This document shows positions 1 to 10,600 of a stretch of 49,718 nt of DNA, piece by piece (positions within the stretch are counted from its first letter, which is position 1; each line of letters starts with the position of its first letter). The stretch is from Bodo saltans (taxonomy: Eukaryota > Euglenozoa > Kinetoplastea > Eubodonida > Bodonidae). The stretch covers positions 1 through 49,718 of the forward strand of contig CYKH01001076.1 in assembly GCA_001460835.1 (NCBI GenBank). Direction: 5' to 3'. The notes beneath the pieces are model-generated. The model was not told the DNA's origin, ran no database searches, and saw nothing but the letters and a program-made list of their open reading frames with translations. Position numbers and translations under genes: made by a program.

Positions 1-1335
1 GGCGCTATGATTCGAGACCTTAGCACGATTCCCATTCTCATCATTGACCGCCTTGGCGACCTCACGTACGTGAATGATGCATTCTGCTCTGAATTCCAGT
101 ATCCACGTGAGGAAGCACTGACATTGAATGTCAAGCAGCTCATGCCAGAGCATATTGCGGTGAACCACGATGGATATCTAGCTGCATATGTTGCTCGCGG
201 AAAAGACGCTGCGCTAGCTTCGACAATTGTCAATCAAATTCGACGTTTGATTGCTGTTCGCAAGGACAAATCGCAAGTTGAAGTGGAAGCGAAGGTTGCA
301 GAAATTCGTAGTGAACGCTCAGGCACCCTGCAGTTTGTTGGTTTCGTTCGCAATTTGGGAACACAACTTCAGCTAGAGCAGGCGAACATTACCATCGACA
401 CTATCACAAATCTCAGCCTCGTGCCTATTGTCGCCATGGACCACCGTGGTATTGTCATCAAGTTCTCTGGTGCAGCAGAACGATCCTTTGGGTACACATC
501 AACAGAGGTGCTCGGCAACAACATCAAGATGTTGATGCCAGAAGAAATCGCAGAGAAGCATGACGGCTTCCTGCGAACATACTTCAAGACGCGCCTGAAG
601 ACAGTCGTCGGAACAACAGTCCGTCAGGAGGGCCGCCGAAAGAATGGAACGAGGTTCCCGTTGGAACTCGCAGTGCGTGAGATCGTCAAACAAGGGCAAA
701 ACCCACTATTTATTGGCTACTGCCGTGACGCATCTGAGGACACTGCGCTGGAGCGTGCGATGCAGCTCTCGAACCTTGTCACCGCACTGTGCCCAATTCC
801 TATTGTCGTTATCAGTCGTACCGGCGCGATCCAAACCTTCAATGTGGCTGCGTGTGATACGTTTGGTTACACCAAGGAGGAGGCACTTGGCCAAGACATC
901 AACATTCTGATGATGGACGATGAAGCGGCATACCACACCAAGTACCTCAAGACGTACGCCAAAACGAAAATCAAGTCGGCCATTGATAGCGTTAAAATGC
1001 GACAAGCAAAGCGCAAAGACGGCCAGCCAATTTCCGTGGAGGTTAGCGTCAAGGAGATCATTCCCTCATCAGGAGACGAGCGCCATGTATGCTATCTTGG
1101 TTTCATCCGAGATCTTTCCGCTGTGCAAGAGTTGGAGCAGGCCGGTATGGTGAACGACACCATTGCCAGTATTTCAGCAGTGCCACTGATTGTCATCAAC
1201 ATGCAGGGTATTGTTAGCAGGTTCTCGCACTCTGCCGAAACGGTGTTTGGTTTCTCTGCCAACGACGTGATTGGTCGGAACGTGAAGATGCTCATGCCGC
1301 AGGCAAAATCCACTATTCATTGGCTACTGCCGTGA
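1..1335 (+). CDS. FixL-like PAS-repeat protein, 5' fragment (open at window edge, ends at a frameshift)
   Basis: The frame is open from base 1, so the gene probably begins upstream; the ATG at base 7 lies where other repeats have mid-protein sequence. It encodes three complete PAS domains and a fourth that is cut short. Each has a core with FGY/FGF, a xxLMPE motif, then HDGYL or a variant (His codons at 166, 559 and 934) and a closing GF-x-RDL-like strand. These are the signatures of FixL-type PAS domains, where that histidine binds haem. After the LMPQ of the fourth domain the frame enters a duplicated segment one base out of phase and stops ten codons later. Removing one 607-base copy would join this frame to the one ending at 3619. 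No membrane segment or output domain is visible. A sensory role is inferred; haem binding is untested. Confidence 0.75.
   Translation, partial: GAMIRDLSTIPILIIDRLGDLTYVNDAFCSEFQYPREEALTLNVKQLMPEHIAVNHDGYLAAYVARGKDAALASTIVNQIRRLIAVRKDKSQVEVEAKVAEIRSERSGTLQFVGFVRNLGTQLQLEQANITIDTITNLSLVPIVAMDHRGIVIKFSGAAERSFGYTSTEVLGNNIKMLMPEEIAEKHDGFLRTYFKTRLKTVVGTTVRQEGRRKNGTRFPLELAVREIVKQGQNPLFIGYCRDASEDTALERAMQLSNLVTALCPIPIVVISRTGAIQTFNVAACDTFGYTKEEALGQDINILMMDDEAAYHTKYLKTYAKTKIKSAIDSVKMRQAKRKDGQPISVEVSVKEIIPSSGDERHVCYLGFIRDLSAVQELEQAGMVNDTIASISAVPLIVINMQGIVSRFSHSAETVFGFSANDVIGRNVKMLMPQAKSTIHWLLP
697..1303 (+). repeat. Tandem duplication, copy A (607 bases)
   Basis: First copy of a direct tandem repeat covering PAS 3 and most of PAS 4. 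It is about 97.5% identical to the copy that follows immediately. The junction shares only a GG dinucleotide. Confidence 0.95.
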
Positions 1336-1910
1336 CGCATCTGAGGACACTGCACTGGAGCGTGCGATGCAGCTCTCAAACCTTGTCACCGCACTGTGCC
1401 CAATTCCTATTGTCGTCATCAGTCGTACCGGTGCGATCCAAACGTTCAACGTGGCTGCGTGTGATACGTTTGGTTACACCAAGGAGGAGGCACTTGGCCA
1501 AGACATCAACATTCTGATGATGGACGATGAAGCGGCATACCACACCAAGTACCTCAAGACGTACGCCAAAACGAAAATCAAGTCGGCCATTGATAGCGTT
1601 AAAATGCGACAAGCAAAGCGCAAAGACGGTCAGCCAATTTCCGTGGAGGTTAGCGTCAAGGAGATCATTCCCTCATCAGGAGACGAGCGCCATGTCTGCT
1701 ACCTTGGTTTCATCCGAGATCTTTCCGCTGTGCAAGAGTTGGAGCAGGCCGGTATGGTGAACGACACCATTGCCAGTATTTCAGCAGTGCCTTTGATTGT
1801 CATTAACATGCAGGGTATTGTGAGCAGGTTCTCGCACTCTGCCGAAACGGTGTTTGGTTTCTCTGCCAACGACGTGATTGGTCGGAACGTGAAGATGCTC
1901 ATGCCGCAGG
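1304..1910 (+). repeat. Tandem duplication, copy B (607 bases)
   Basis: Second copy. The unit length is 607, one more than a multiple of three, so reading through from copy A shifts frame. I count 15 differences between copies, all silent when each copy is read in its own PAS frame. Confidence 0.95.
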
Positions 1911-3619
1911 TGATTGCAGACAACCATGACGGCTTCCTGCAAGCGTACCGCAAGCGCATGAAGGGGAACATGGAGCGCGACACTGATGTGACCATCGAGC
2001 GTGTGGTTCGTGGACGTCGACGTACTGGGGAGGAGTTCCCTGCCGAGCTGACCATCCGAGAAGTACGAAAACAAGGCCAGGAATCAATGTTCGTAGGTTA
2101 CTTACGCGACATGAGCTCGCGATACGAAATCATTCGTCGCAAGTTGGTGACCGAAGCATCGGTAGAGCTCTGTTCGTCACCGATTATCTCAATGTCCACC
2201 ACCGGTATTGTTCGGTCGTTTAACGAGGCCGCTGAGGACTGCTTTGGCTACACAAAGAATGAGATCATCGGCACGAATATCAAAATCCTTATGCCTCGCA
2301 AGACAGCTGAGCACCACGATCAATTCCTTGCGAATTACCTCAAGACAGGAGTGAAGAATGTTGTGGACCGCAACCGTGATGTGATGGCGAAGCGCAAGAA
2401 TGGAAAGCGCTTTGCCGCCGTAATTAGCGTTCGCGAGGTCATTGAGGGCGATGATCACTTCTACGTTGGCTATGTCATGGACCGCAGCAGTGTGGCGGCC
2501 CTCGAGCAGGCATCGTTGGTGAATGACGCGATCATCAGCATGACCACCACGTCTGTCATCGCCATCGATGAAATGGGTACCGTGACGAGATTCTCTCCCG
2601 CTGCTGAGCAGTTGTTCGGCTACCGTGCGGCAGAAGTGATTGGCTTCAACATCATGATGCTCATGCCAGAGCCTCATCGCACCAACCATGATGGTTACCT
2701 GGAGAACTACCGGCGCACAGGGATGAAGAAGGTGATCGGTAAAACGACGAAGAACCTTAAGGGTGTTCGAAAGGACAACAGCGAATTCAACTGCGAGCTC
2801 ACCGTCACTGAGATTAGCATTGAGGGCATTGAACGAAGCTTCGTGGCCGCGGTGCAAGATATCACGGAACGTGTTGCCCAACAAGCGGAAACTGCCGTTG
2901 CCAAGGCTAGCGAAGAAATGTCCACGCGTGCTCTCATTGCGATTGACGAGGTAGGCAGTATCCTCCGTTGCAACGCATCGGCACTTTCTCTCTTTGGGTA
3001 CGATTCAGCTGCTGACGTTCACATGAAGAACGTCAAGATGTTGATGCCAGAGGAAATTGCTGTGAACCATGACGGGTACCTCGCCAAGTACAAAGAAACA
3101 GGTATCAAGAAGATCATTGACTCATCTCGTATGGTTATCGGTTGTGCGAAAGGAGGTCGTCGGTTTGAAGTGGAAGTTCATGTCAAGGAAGTGAAGCTGT
3201 CCAACGGAACTTCGCTGTACCTCGGATACCTCGACGACGTCTCGACGAAGAAGGAAATTTCAATCGCCGCATGTCTGGCAGAGTCCGTTATGGCGCTGAT
3301 CCCCGCACCGTTGATTATCATGAACGCCAAGGGTATTGTCACGCACTTCAACAGCTCCGCGGAGCGTGTCTTTGAGTTTACGTCATCCCAGGTTGTCGGC
3401 CGCAACGTCAAGCTTCTTATGCCGCCTGAGATCAGTAAGGTCCACGATGAGTATCTAGCGCGGTACTTCCGCACCGGTGAGAAGCACATTATTGACTCGC
3501 TCCGAGACGTTGAGGGCGAGACCAAAACAGGCCAACGCGTCAAGCTCCGCGTTTCTGTCCGCGAGATTCAGCGCCAGGGCAACGAAGTGATGTTCGTTGG
3601 TTTCTGCCAGCCGATCTAG
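1367..3619 (+). CDS. FixL-like PAS-repeat protein, 3' fragment with six PAS domains
   Basis: This 750-residue frame carries a second copy of PAS 3 and PAS 4, then PAS 5 to PAS 8. The conserved histidine codons are at 1541, 1925, 2315, 2687, 3068 and 3443. The last domain keeps residues matching the FixL regulatory arginines and His214 spacing (His, then Arg at +6, His at +14, Arg at +20). The protein ends right after PAS 8 (motif FVGFCQPI), so no histidine kinase or other transmitter follows. The ATG at 1367 sits within the duplicated segment and is probably not a natural start: only 31 bases separate it from the preceding stop, too little for the polyadenylation and trans-splicing signals seen between other genes here. 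Best read as the continuation of the upstream fragment, broken by duplication or misassembly. Confidence 0.75.
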   Translation: MQLSNLVTALCPIPIVVISRTGAIQTFNVAACDTFGYTKEEALGQDINILMMDDEAAYHTKYLKTYAKTKIKSAIDSVKMRQAKRKDGQPISVEVSVKEIIPSSGDERHVCYLGFIRDLSAVQELEQAGMVNDTIASISAVPLIVINMQGIVSRFSHSAETVFGFSANDVIGRNVKMLMPQVIADNHDGFLQAYRKRMKGNMERDTDVTIERVVRGRRRTGEEFPAELTIREVRKQGQESMFVGYLRDMSSRYEIIRRKLVTEASVELCSSPIISMSTTGIVRSFNEAAEDCFGYTKNEIIGTNIKILMPRKTAEHHDQFLANYLKTGVKNVVDRNRDVMAKRKNGKRFAAVISVREVIEGDDHFYVGYVMDRSSVAALEQASLVNDAIISMTTTSVIAIDEMGTVTRFSPAAEQLFGYRAAEVIGFNIMMLMPEPHRTNHDGYLENYRRTGMKKVIGKTTKNLKGVRKDNSEFNCELTVTEISIEGIERSFVAAVQDITERVAQQAETAVAKASEEMSTRALIAIDEVGSILRCNASALSLFGYDSAADVHMKNVKMLMPEEIAVNHDGYLAKYKETGIKKIIDSSRMVIGCAKGGRRFEVEVHVKEVKLSNGTSLYLGYLDDVSTKKEISIAACLAESVMALIPAPLIIMNAKGIVTHFNSSAERVFEFTSSQVVGRNVKLLMPPEISKVHDEYLARYFRTGEKHIIDSLRDVEGETKTGQRVKLRVSVREIQRQGNEVMFVGFCQPI

Positions 3620-3830
3620 TGCATACCATCGGGGCGCACCAAAAGAAGCAGTCGAAAGAAATGTCATAGTGGTATTTCTGCTCGCTGATAAACGAGAGAG
3701 GGGCGCATACTTCCTCAAAAAGAAAACACAAATACACCACATCAATAAGGAAAGGAGAGAACCGCAACGGAGGACGATGCAACAAAATATCTCACTCTCT
3801 CGTTTTTCTACTTGTGAACGCGGATAGACA

Positions 3831-3897
3831 CTACTTTCCCCCATCCCCCCTCACGTTCTCCTCTCCGTCTCTCATACCTACAATCTCCCTTCTTCAG
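3831..3897 (+). promoter_or_regulatory. Probable spliced-leader acceptor for the Snu23-like gene
   Basis: Dense pyrimidine tract (repeated C runs and TCTC) followed by the AG at 3896-3897. It is the strongest such tract in this gap. The resulting 5' UTR would be about 190 bases. Confidence 0.5.
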
Positions 3898-3988
3898 CCA
3901 CCCAATTGAACATTTGTTTTGTTCTCTCAATTCTGTGTGTAGCGCCCAACAAAATTCCCCCTCCTTTGAACACGTTCACAAAGTATTT

Positions 3989-4000
3989 GGGGGGGGGGGG
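3989..4000 (+). repeat. G12 homopolymer
   Basis: Twelve consecutive G residues on the coding strand in the presumed 5' UTR of the zinc-finger gene. Length may be unreliable in sequencing. Confidence 0.8.
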
Positions 4001-4090
4001 AAACAAATAATCAGGAATGTGTGATCGTAATTTCCGAATTTTCTTTCGCTCCTTTATGAATAGTCAACATTGAGAAAGGATTTTTTTTCA

Positions 4091-4531
4091 ATGGAAACTG
4101 TTATTGAAATCAATGGACGACGTGCCACCGTGATTACGACTGATGAAGCTGCCAAGAGTGTTGCTGCCTCGTCTTCGAGTGCCGTCGTCAGCTCGTCGCC
4201 GTCGTCGTCAACAGCAGCAAAGAAAAAGAACGTTGCTGGTGCATACCACTGCAGTTTATGTGACGCATACTTTTGGGACAGTGCTGCTGTAGCCACCCAT
4301 CGCGCTTCTCGGCGACACCGAGAAAACACTGGTGAGCTAGCCCGTGAGCGTATGAAATACAAACCAGACGCCGAGGTCACTGTCGAAGATGTAATGGAGC
4401 TCGTAGAGAGAAAGCGACGAGAGAAGTGCTCTGAGTTGCTGCAGACGGAAGTGCGGCCAGTTTCCTTGTCTAGTTTGTTAGTCTCAGTTGGAGCTGGAAA
4501 GCGGCCGCGAAGTAGCACGGACGGTGCGTAG
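4091..4531 (+). CDS. SNU23: Snu23/ZMAT2-like U1-type C2H2 zinc-finger protein
   Basis: A 146-residue protein. After a Ser/Ala-rich N-terminus comes one matrin/U1-type zinc finger with ligands Cys54, Cys57, His70 and His76 (CxxC-x12-H-x5-H), preceded by a Tyr and followed by a charged helix with RHRENTGE. Spacing and flanks resemble human ZMAT2 (yeast Snu23), where the finger reads YC-x2-CD-x5-DS and is followed by KKHQRNLG. Snu23 is a component of the U4/U6.U5 tri-snRNP acting at the 5' splice site during spliceosome activation; in kinetoplastids it would serve trans-splicing. Acts in the nucleus. A longer reading from a TTG at 4070 was rejected; ATG 4091 is the first in-frame ATG. Another U1-type finger protein is possible. 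Confidence 0.65.
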   Translation: METVIEINGRRATVITTDEAAKSVAASSSSAVVSSSPSSSTAAKKKNVAGAYHCSLCDAYFWDSAAVATHRASRRHRENTGELARERMKYKPDAEVTVEDVMELVERKRREKCSELLQTEVRPVSLSSLLVSVGAGKRPRSSTDGA

Positions 4532-4540
4532 TGGTGGAAT

Positions 4541-4571
4541 TGTTTGTTTTTTTCTTCGAAAAAATTGAAAG
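4541..4571 (+). promoter_or_regulatory. Probable spliced-leader acceptor for the LysM-repeat gene
   Basis: T-rich tract (TGTTTGTTTTTTTCTTC) ten bases after the upstream stop, with AG at 4570-4571. If used, the first in-frame ATG is 4590 rather than 4671. Confidence 0.4.
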
Positions 4572-4670
4572 TCTTTGCTGCTCATTTGTATGGAAATAGA
4601 ACGTCACTCCAATTGCATTGAGAGTTGTTTGGTCCCTTTTGACCCAGTATTCTTTATTATTTTGGGGAAA

Positions 4671-7600
4671 ATGGCGCTGTCACAGCATCTACAACTGCAC
4701 CGTGCGTTGGAAACTGTAGCCAGAGACCGACACATCAAGTCTTTGCAGTACTATGATGACATTTCTGTAGGTGACGATGAAATCCCACATGATGAACTGC
4801 AGGCATCCGCAAAATTTCACAAAAACATTTCGGATCACTCTAAGCGCGTGATTCACCTAGCTGAAGTGCTGCAAGCTTTGTTGTCAAAGTTCTCAGCACC
4901 TCACATATCGTTCGATGAAGACGCAGAGATTTTATTGTTGGCGTTGCAGGAGGCGAAGAAGTCAGCCAAAGAGCTTGCAGAAGTCGACAATGACGCAGAT
5001 AAACTTCTTCAAGGAGGAACCCCACCTCGGGACATCACCAGACGAAGGCATTACGCTCTATCGCATGTCGTCGCTAGCATATGGAATGTTTTCGAAGAGC
5101 TGAGTGCGATTGAGAACCGTCTCACGACAACACAACCGAGAGCCCCCCAACAACACAGCACGCACGATACTCTCTCTCACAGTAGCGGTGCTGCTGACGA
5201 AGATACCGAAGACGATGGAGAAACGTTAGAGGAAATCGCCATGGCAACAGGATTTACAGTGGAAGCATTACAAGCAGCCAATCCAAGTTTAGTTGGACTG
5301 CGAGGCCATGAAGTTGTGCCTGTCGGTACGTCACTGCGTCTTCCATCTGTGGTTGCCATTACGGATGCAGACCGTGCAAGTGCAGCAGCGGCTATTGCCG
5401 CAGTTTCTGCCTTTGAGCGAGCCAGCAATGCATCGATCCAGTCGGATCGCCACCGCATACGAGAAGGTAGCAGCGGGCAGCCTGAGCTGATCGAAAACAA
5501 TCACAACTCAGCAGTAAGCGAAGAAGACACTACGACAGGCGAAACTCTTGCCGATATCGCAGCAAAGACTGGTGTCTCCCTTCGGACCTTGGAGGAACTC
5601 AATCAAGAAATTGTTGCTCGCTACCATCCCACCCGGGATGTGATTCCTATCGGAACCCCGGTACGAATTCCTGAAGCAGCAGCCTTGGCAATGAGCGAGC
5701 AAATTACTGCCAGTAGTAGCAGCCGAAATACTAGCCAAGCAACGGCCCCGTCGCGCAGTGGTGTTGTTGACCGTCCATCTCGGGCAACAAGCAATAGCAG
5801 TCGTCGCCTCGCTTCACATAACCATCATCGTGAGTCGTATCCAACAAACAGCAGTCGAGGAGGCTCATACACGGATGGGGCACGATCTGCAAGCAGCCAG
5901 CAAAGAAAGCATCGCACTACCGCCACCGCGCAAACACAATCTTACAACGATACTGAAACTCTTGCTGATATTGCAAAGGCAACAGATGTCACCATTGCCG
6001 AGTTGCGGTTTGCGAATCCTTCGTTCGCTGCATATGGAGATCATACACCTCTGCCACCGGATACAAAGCTTATCATTCCGTCCTTCACGTCGTCCTCTGA
6101 AGAAGATGAAGACGGCAGAGACGTCGGTGCCCAAGATGAAGAAGATGATGATGCTGTTGTGCGGCGGCTGTCCGCGACTAAAGGGCCTGATAACGCATCT
6201 GCTGTGTCCACAAGCAACCGCAGCTCGGAAGACCGAGGGGATACTCTTGCTGAGGTGGCTGCGTTGTACGGTACTACCGTCGACGAGCTTGTGGAGCACA
6301 ATCCTCAACTGTCTGGATTCGGTCCTGACGATTTTCTCCCCGTGGGCCTTTCCATTCAAATTCCATCGGGCGTTCACCACAGCCGAAGCAGCAGCAGACA
6401 ATCGGCACCGCCACATGAAACCGTCGATGCAGCTCGACGCAAGTCATCCGCGTCCACCACCTCATCCCAACCAAAACAACAACAACAACAGCAAGTGCAA
6501 TCGGGAGGTAAACATGTGGAAGATATTGTTGCGAGTGGTGACGACACACCGCCCTCTACATCATCAAGCAATCAGCACCACCAGGCGCAGCACGGGGGAG
6601 TACCTACTGCTTCCTCATCCCCACCACCTCACACCATTGCAAGTCTTGCCAACGCGTTGGGTGTCTCTGAGGAGGCGATTCGGCTGTGGAACCCTTTCCT
6701 TCAGCACGTAGGATCAGATCAAGTCCTTGCTGCAGGATGCCCCATTAGAATTCCTACTCATAACAGTAGCAGTCGTGCACCACCAACGGACGACGAGGAA
6801 GAGACTGCCAACAACGATACCGTGTCGTCTGTAGTACTCGATCAAGAGGATGATGAGCAACATGGAGTCGATATTGTGGCTTCTGTTCCCCGCCACCAGA
6901 GATCGGACACCAGCCAAAGTAGCTTGTCGCTGCACGAAGCTGTTCAGAAACATCGCCCCCTCCCCTCTGCTCTTCAAGCGCCTGGCCAGACTACCGCGAC
7001 ATCGTCCCCGAAGAGTGCTGCGGGAGTAGCTACTCCCGCAGCATCGACAACTCTTGCAATGATTGCAGCGGAGTTCTCCCTTACAACTCAGCAGATCCGC
7101 CGATTGAATCCACACTTGAAGGATTTAGGAGATGATGCGCTGATTCCCCCCTTCACATCTCTGTTGTTACCAAAGAAACCAGATTCAGCAGATCAACAGT
7201 CGACGGATGGCAGTGCTCCACTTCCATCCTCTGCATCGCGTGGTGCGTCTCCTGTGTCCACTTCCACTACCATTGATAAGCCGACAAACGAAGATCAGCC
7301 GTCCCAACGAGTGACTGCCCCACGAGGCGTCTCCGAGGGCCAGAAATCAAGTGCAACGGATGGTGGGAGATCATCCACATACTTCGACGATGACGATGAT
7401 GAAGATGATGGCGCTGTCGTACACGAAGACGCCCCTGCAGCCCGTGGCAGCCTTGCAGAAGGACAAAACATCCTGTCTGGTGACGAGGGTCCTGCTCCTC
7501 TGGCAAACCCACCCATCCCCGCTGCTGCTGCTGCTGCAACACCACGAGCAAGCCTCATCACTATCGCTCAAACACTTCGCGTTAGCGTTGAAGAGTTGCG

Positions 7601-10600
7601 CGAGCTGAACCCCAAACTACGTCAATACCCTGAACATCTGCCACTCCCAATGAGTGCCAATGTAGTGGTTCCCTCAAGATCTACTTCGTTGAAGAGCCAC
7701 CAGAGCACCACATCAAGCGGTCCGTTGTTGGTGACGAAAGAAGTTCATGCAGTACCTCCAAGACGCGTCGTCGACTCTAGTAGTGATGAAGATGACGACG
7801 AACAACAACAGCCACATCTTCAGCAACCGCCACCACCACCACCCCAGCACCACCAAGAAACGCTCGCATCTGTCAGTGAACGATACAACATTCCCATTTC
7901 CATCATTCGGGATCACAACCCTTCGGTGTCTGCATTGGGAAAGCATGATCCTATTCCTGCTAGCACTGCACTGAAACTTCCCTTAACTGCGGCGCAACGC
8001 CAGAAGCTGGTGGAGCCTAGCACCAATCCGCTGTCGTCCGTTGCAACGAGTTCGCAACGAGCCTCGTCGATTGGGTCGACAGGATCCTCCGCCTCAACGA
8101 ATCATCAGCGCCACGTTCGGACTGCTGGCAGCACGTCGCCGAACGTATCCCCGTCGACGCCAGCAACACTGATTCGTCCAAACGAACATTTGTGCACCGG
8201 AAAGAATGGTGGAGATACCCTCAAGTCCATCGCGTTGAAGTACCACGTTTCTGTCACCGCCCTTCGTCACCTGAACCCTGCTTTCCAATCTTGTGATACA
8301 ACGGCTGCATTGCCGGCTGGTATCACTCTTCAAATCCCTCACGTACATTCCTCGACAATTGCATCCAACACTACTAGTGCTAGTCAGCATCACCGTCCAT
8401 CGGTAGGAGGGCGCACTGTTTCCCAAACGAGCGCCCGCTCTGAGGGCCGTGTTTCAACCATCGTGGACGATGACGAGCAACTGCGCGAAGCAACGCCAAG
8501 AGATACGTTGTACAGCGACGCGTCCAGGATTCACGACGAACGGCTCCTTTACAGTGAAGAAGAAACCATGACGTCTCCCAATCACTCAGCACGCCTCCTC
8601 GCCTCAGAAGCTGCTGTGCACAACAACTCCACAGTGTCGAATGCAACAACAAGCCAACATCATCACGAACGAACGTCGCACACCTCCTCCGTCATTGTCC
8701 AGAAGTTGACATCGAAGTACCGACATGAAGAACTCTATGTGGAGGACAGTGATGAGGAAGTGGAGGATGAAAACGATGGCCAACAAGCTGCGCATGTTCA
8801 ACGTGCGGATGTTGACGAGGCGGTGGACGAGGAACCTGAGCAAGTCGATCATGTTAGACAAGATATCCATCAACCGTATTTCGAAGAAGATGAATCGTTT
8901 CAACAGATTGAACGTGTTACCATCAAAACTACTTCCACTGCACAAGAAAAGGACGAGTCCGCAGGGGCGCCGTTTGTGGAAGGGCGCAATACAGCCCTCG
9001 AGGGTGTTGCGATGATCCGTGCTGGTGGAGAAAGTATTCAACAACTTGTCCGGCGTCTTCAGCTACGTGAGCCTGAGCTGCGCGCTGAGAATCCTCAGTT
9101 GCAGCACTACCACCACACAAAGCCCCTTCCGAATGACATGCTCATCGCAATTCCTCGAGCATCTGTTGTGGAACAACAGCCGGCAAACACAACCACTCGA
9201 CGAGCAGCGCCCAACCACGAAAATTCACCGGCAGCGTCGCAACAGCAACATCAAGCGCCAAAAATTGTATTTGTTGACCCTCAAAGCACCTCTCCTGCTC
9301 AGTCAAAGCCATCTGTGAGCTTCGTTTCCAAAAACGCCCCGAAAACCTGGGAATCCGATGGGATGACAACCGTAAGCCAAGTTTGCACAAAGTTTTTTGT
9401 TCGAGAGGATGTACTGCGAGAGTGGAATCCATTCTTACGAAGGTACCACTCCAAGACCGTCGTACCACCGGGTGCAACCATCTACCTGGAGCCGCGGCCA
9501 TTGGAAAATCGCGCTCATGAGAAGAAGGGCAGTGCCGTCGTCGGTTGGGACAGCGTCGGTGAGGGAGGCTCTGATGGACTTCCCCTGTACGTTAAGGTGG
9601 AGGCAGGCGTTCACGTCTCGTTAAAGACAATTGCGTTGCGTCACCATCTCCATGAAGGTGGCATCCGAAAGCTCAATCCTCACGTGACTCAGTTTCCTTT
9701 TGATGCCCTTTTGCCTGCTGGGACGGCGGTGTGTGTGAGAGCACCGGCACTCACACGATGGGAGTCTCGTATTCCAAATGAGCGCATCGCTAGTGTCAAA
9801 GTTCTCGAAAGCAAATGCAACGGACTTATTCGACAACGGTATTTCCTCAACTGGAAAGCACTGTGCATTCTTCGAGTGAACAGTAAAGAGGTGGAACAAG
9901 CTGAACTGAAGGATGAGCGAGATCAACTGCACGAACAAGTGGCGATTGGTAAAATGTGCGAGGCCGACCTGCGGCGGCGCGTGACGGAGCTGCGCATGGT
10001 GGTCGACAGCATGAGAGGCAGTTCACCCACAAGATACCACCACGGCTCCTCTTCCACTGCGTCCAGTGTGATTGCACAAGGTATCCATCCATCCTCTTCA
10101 CCAGTGCGCAACATATCCCCTTACCGTAACGCCGTCGTAGCACCACCACCAGCATCATACAATGCTTTTGTGTCGAAATCGGTTGATCGAGCAGCGTCGT
10201 TGGTGAATGTGGCGGGAGTGTCTGGTGGTGGGTCGCCAGCTCGCGTGCGGTTGTCAAGAGGACGAGAAATCTCTCCCATGCGAAGAACGCCTGTCGTTGC
10301 AGATGTCGGTGGCGTGGCGTGGATGTCGCAACCAGAACGCGTGCAATCTATCAGTCCTGTGCGAGCTGCCTCTGGTACACGCACTCTTTCACCCTCTGCG
10401 CCACATCACCAACTCCGGCTGGTTCAAGCTGTGGCTCAGGAGCTGTTTGCAGAGCACAGCACGTCCCCTGCACCTGCTTCAACTACTAGGGCAACGATCT
10501 CGCCCCGACGAGGTCAGAAACCTTCGTTGGGGCTCATGCTGTCGGGATTGAGAATTGCTGGAGTGACTGGTTCCGCCGAAGCTGCTGGTATTCGCGTTAA

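Larger units (their letters stand above)
3620..4090 (+). other. Intergenic region between PAS gene and zinc-finger gene
   Basis: No credible gene. It holds the 3' UTR of the PAS gene, a strong pyrimidine tract with AG (3831-3897) and a run of 12 G residues (3989-4000), followed by AT-rich leader up to the ATG at 4091. Confidence 0.6.

Noticed and set aside
2189-2884. 231-codon open frame on the minus strand inside the PAS gene
   Set aside because: It is a codon-usage shadow of the well-supported PAS repeats on the + strand and has no recognisable domain.
1367-3619. Independent second PAS gene starting at ATG 1367
   Set aside because: Only 31 bases separate it from the previous stop, and the ATG is an internal Met in copy A of the duplication; a broken single gene explains both frames better.
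3989-4000. G12 run as a G-quadruplex control element
   Set aside because: A single homopolymer without separate G tracts is weak evidence, and its length may be a sequencing artefact.
5758-6711. 317-codon + strand frame inside the LysM gene
   Set aside because: It is a +1 shadow of low-complexity coding sequence; the true frame carries regular LysM repeats across the same bases.
5217-9740. LysM repeats as a sign of bacterial contamination or transfer
   Set aside because: Linkers, length and flanking kinetoplastid genes are eukaryotic in style, and the repeats are embedded in a single eukaryote-like gene with a PDZ-like domain.
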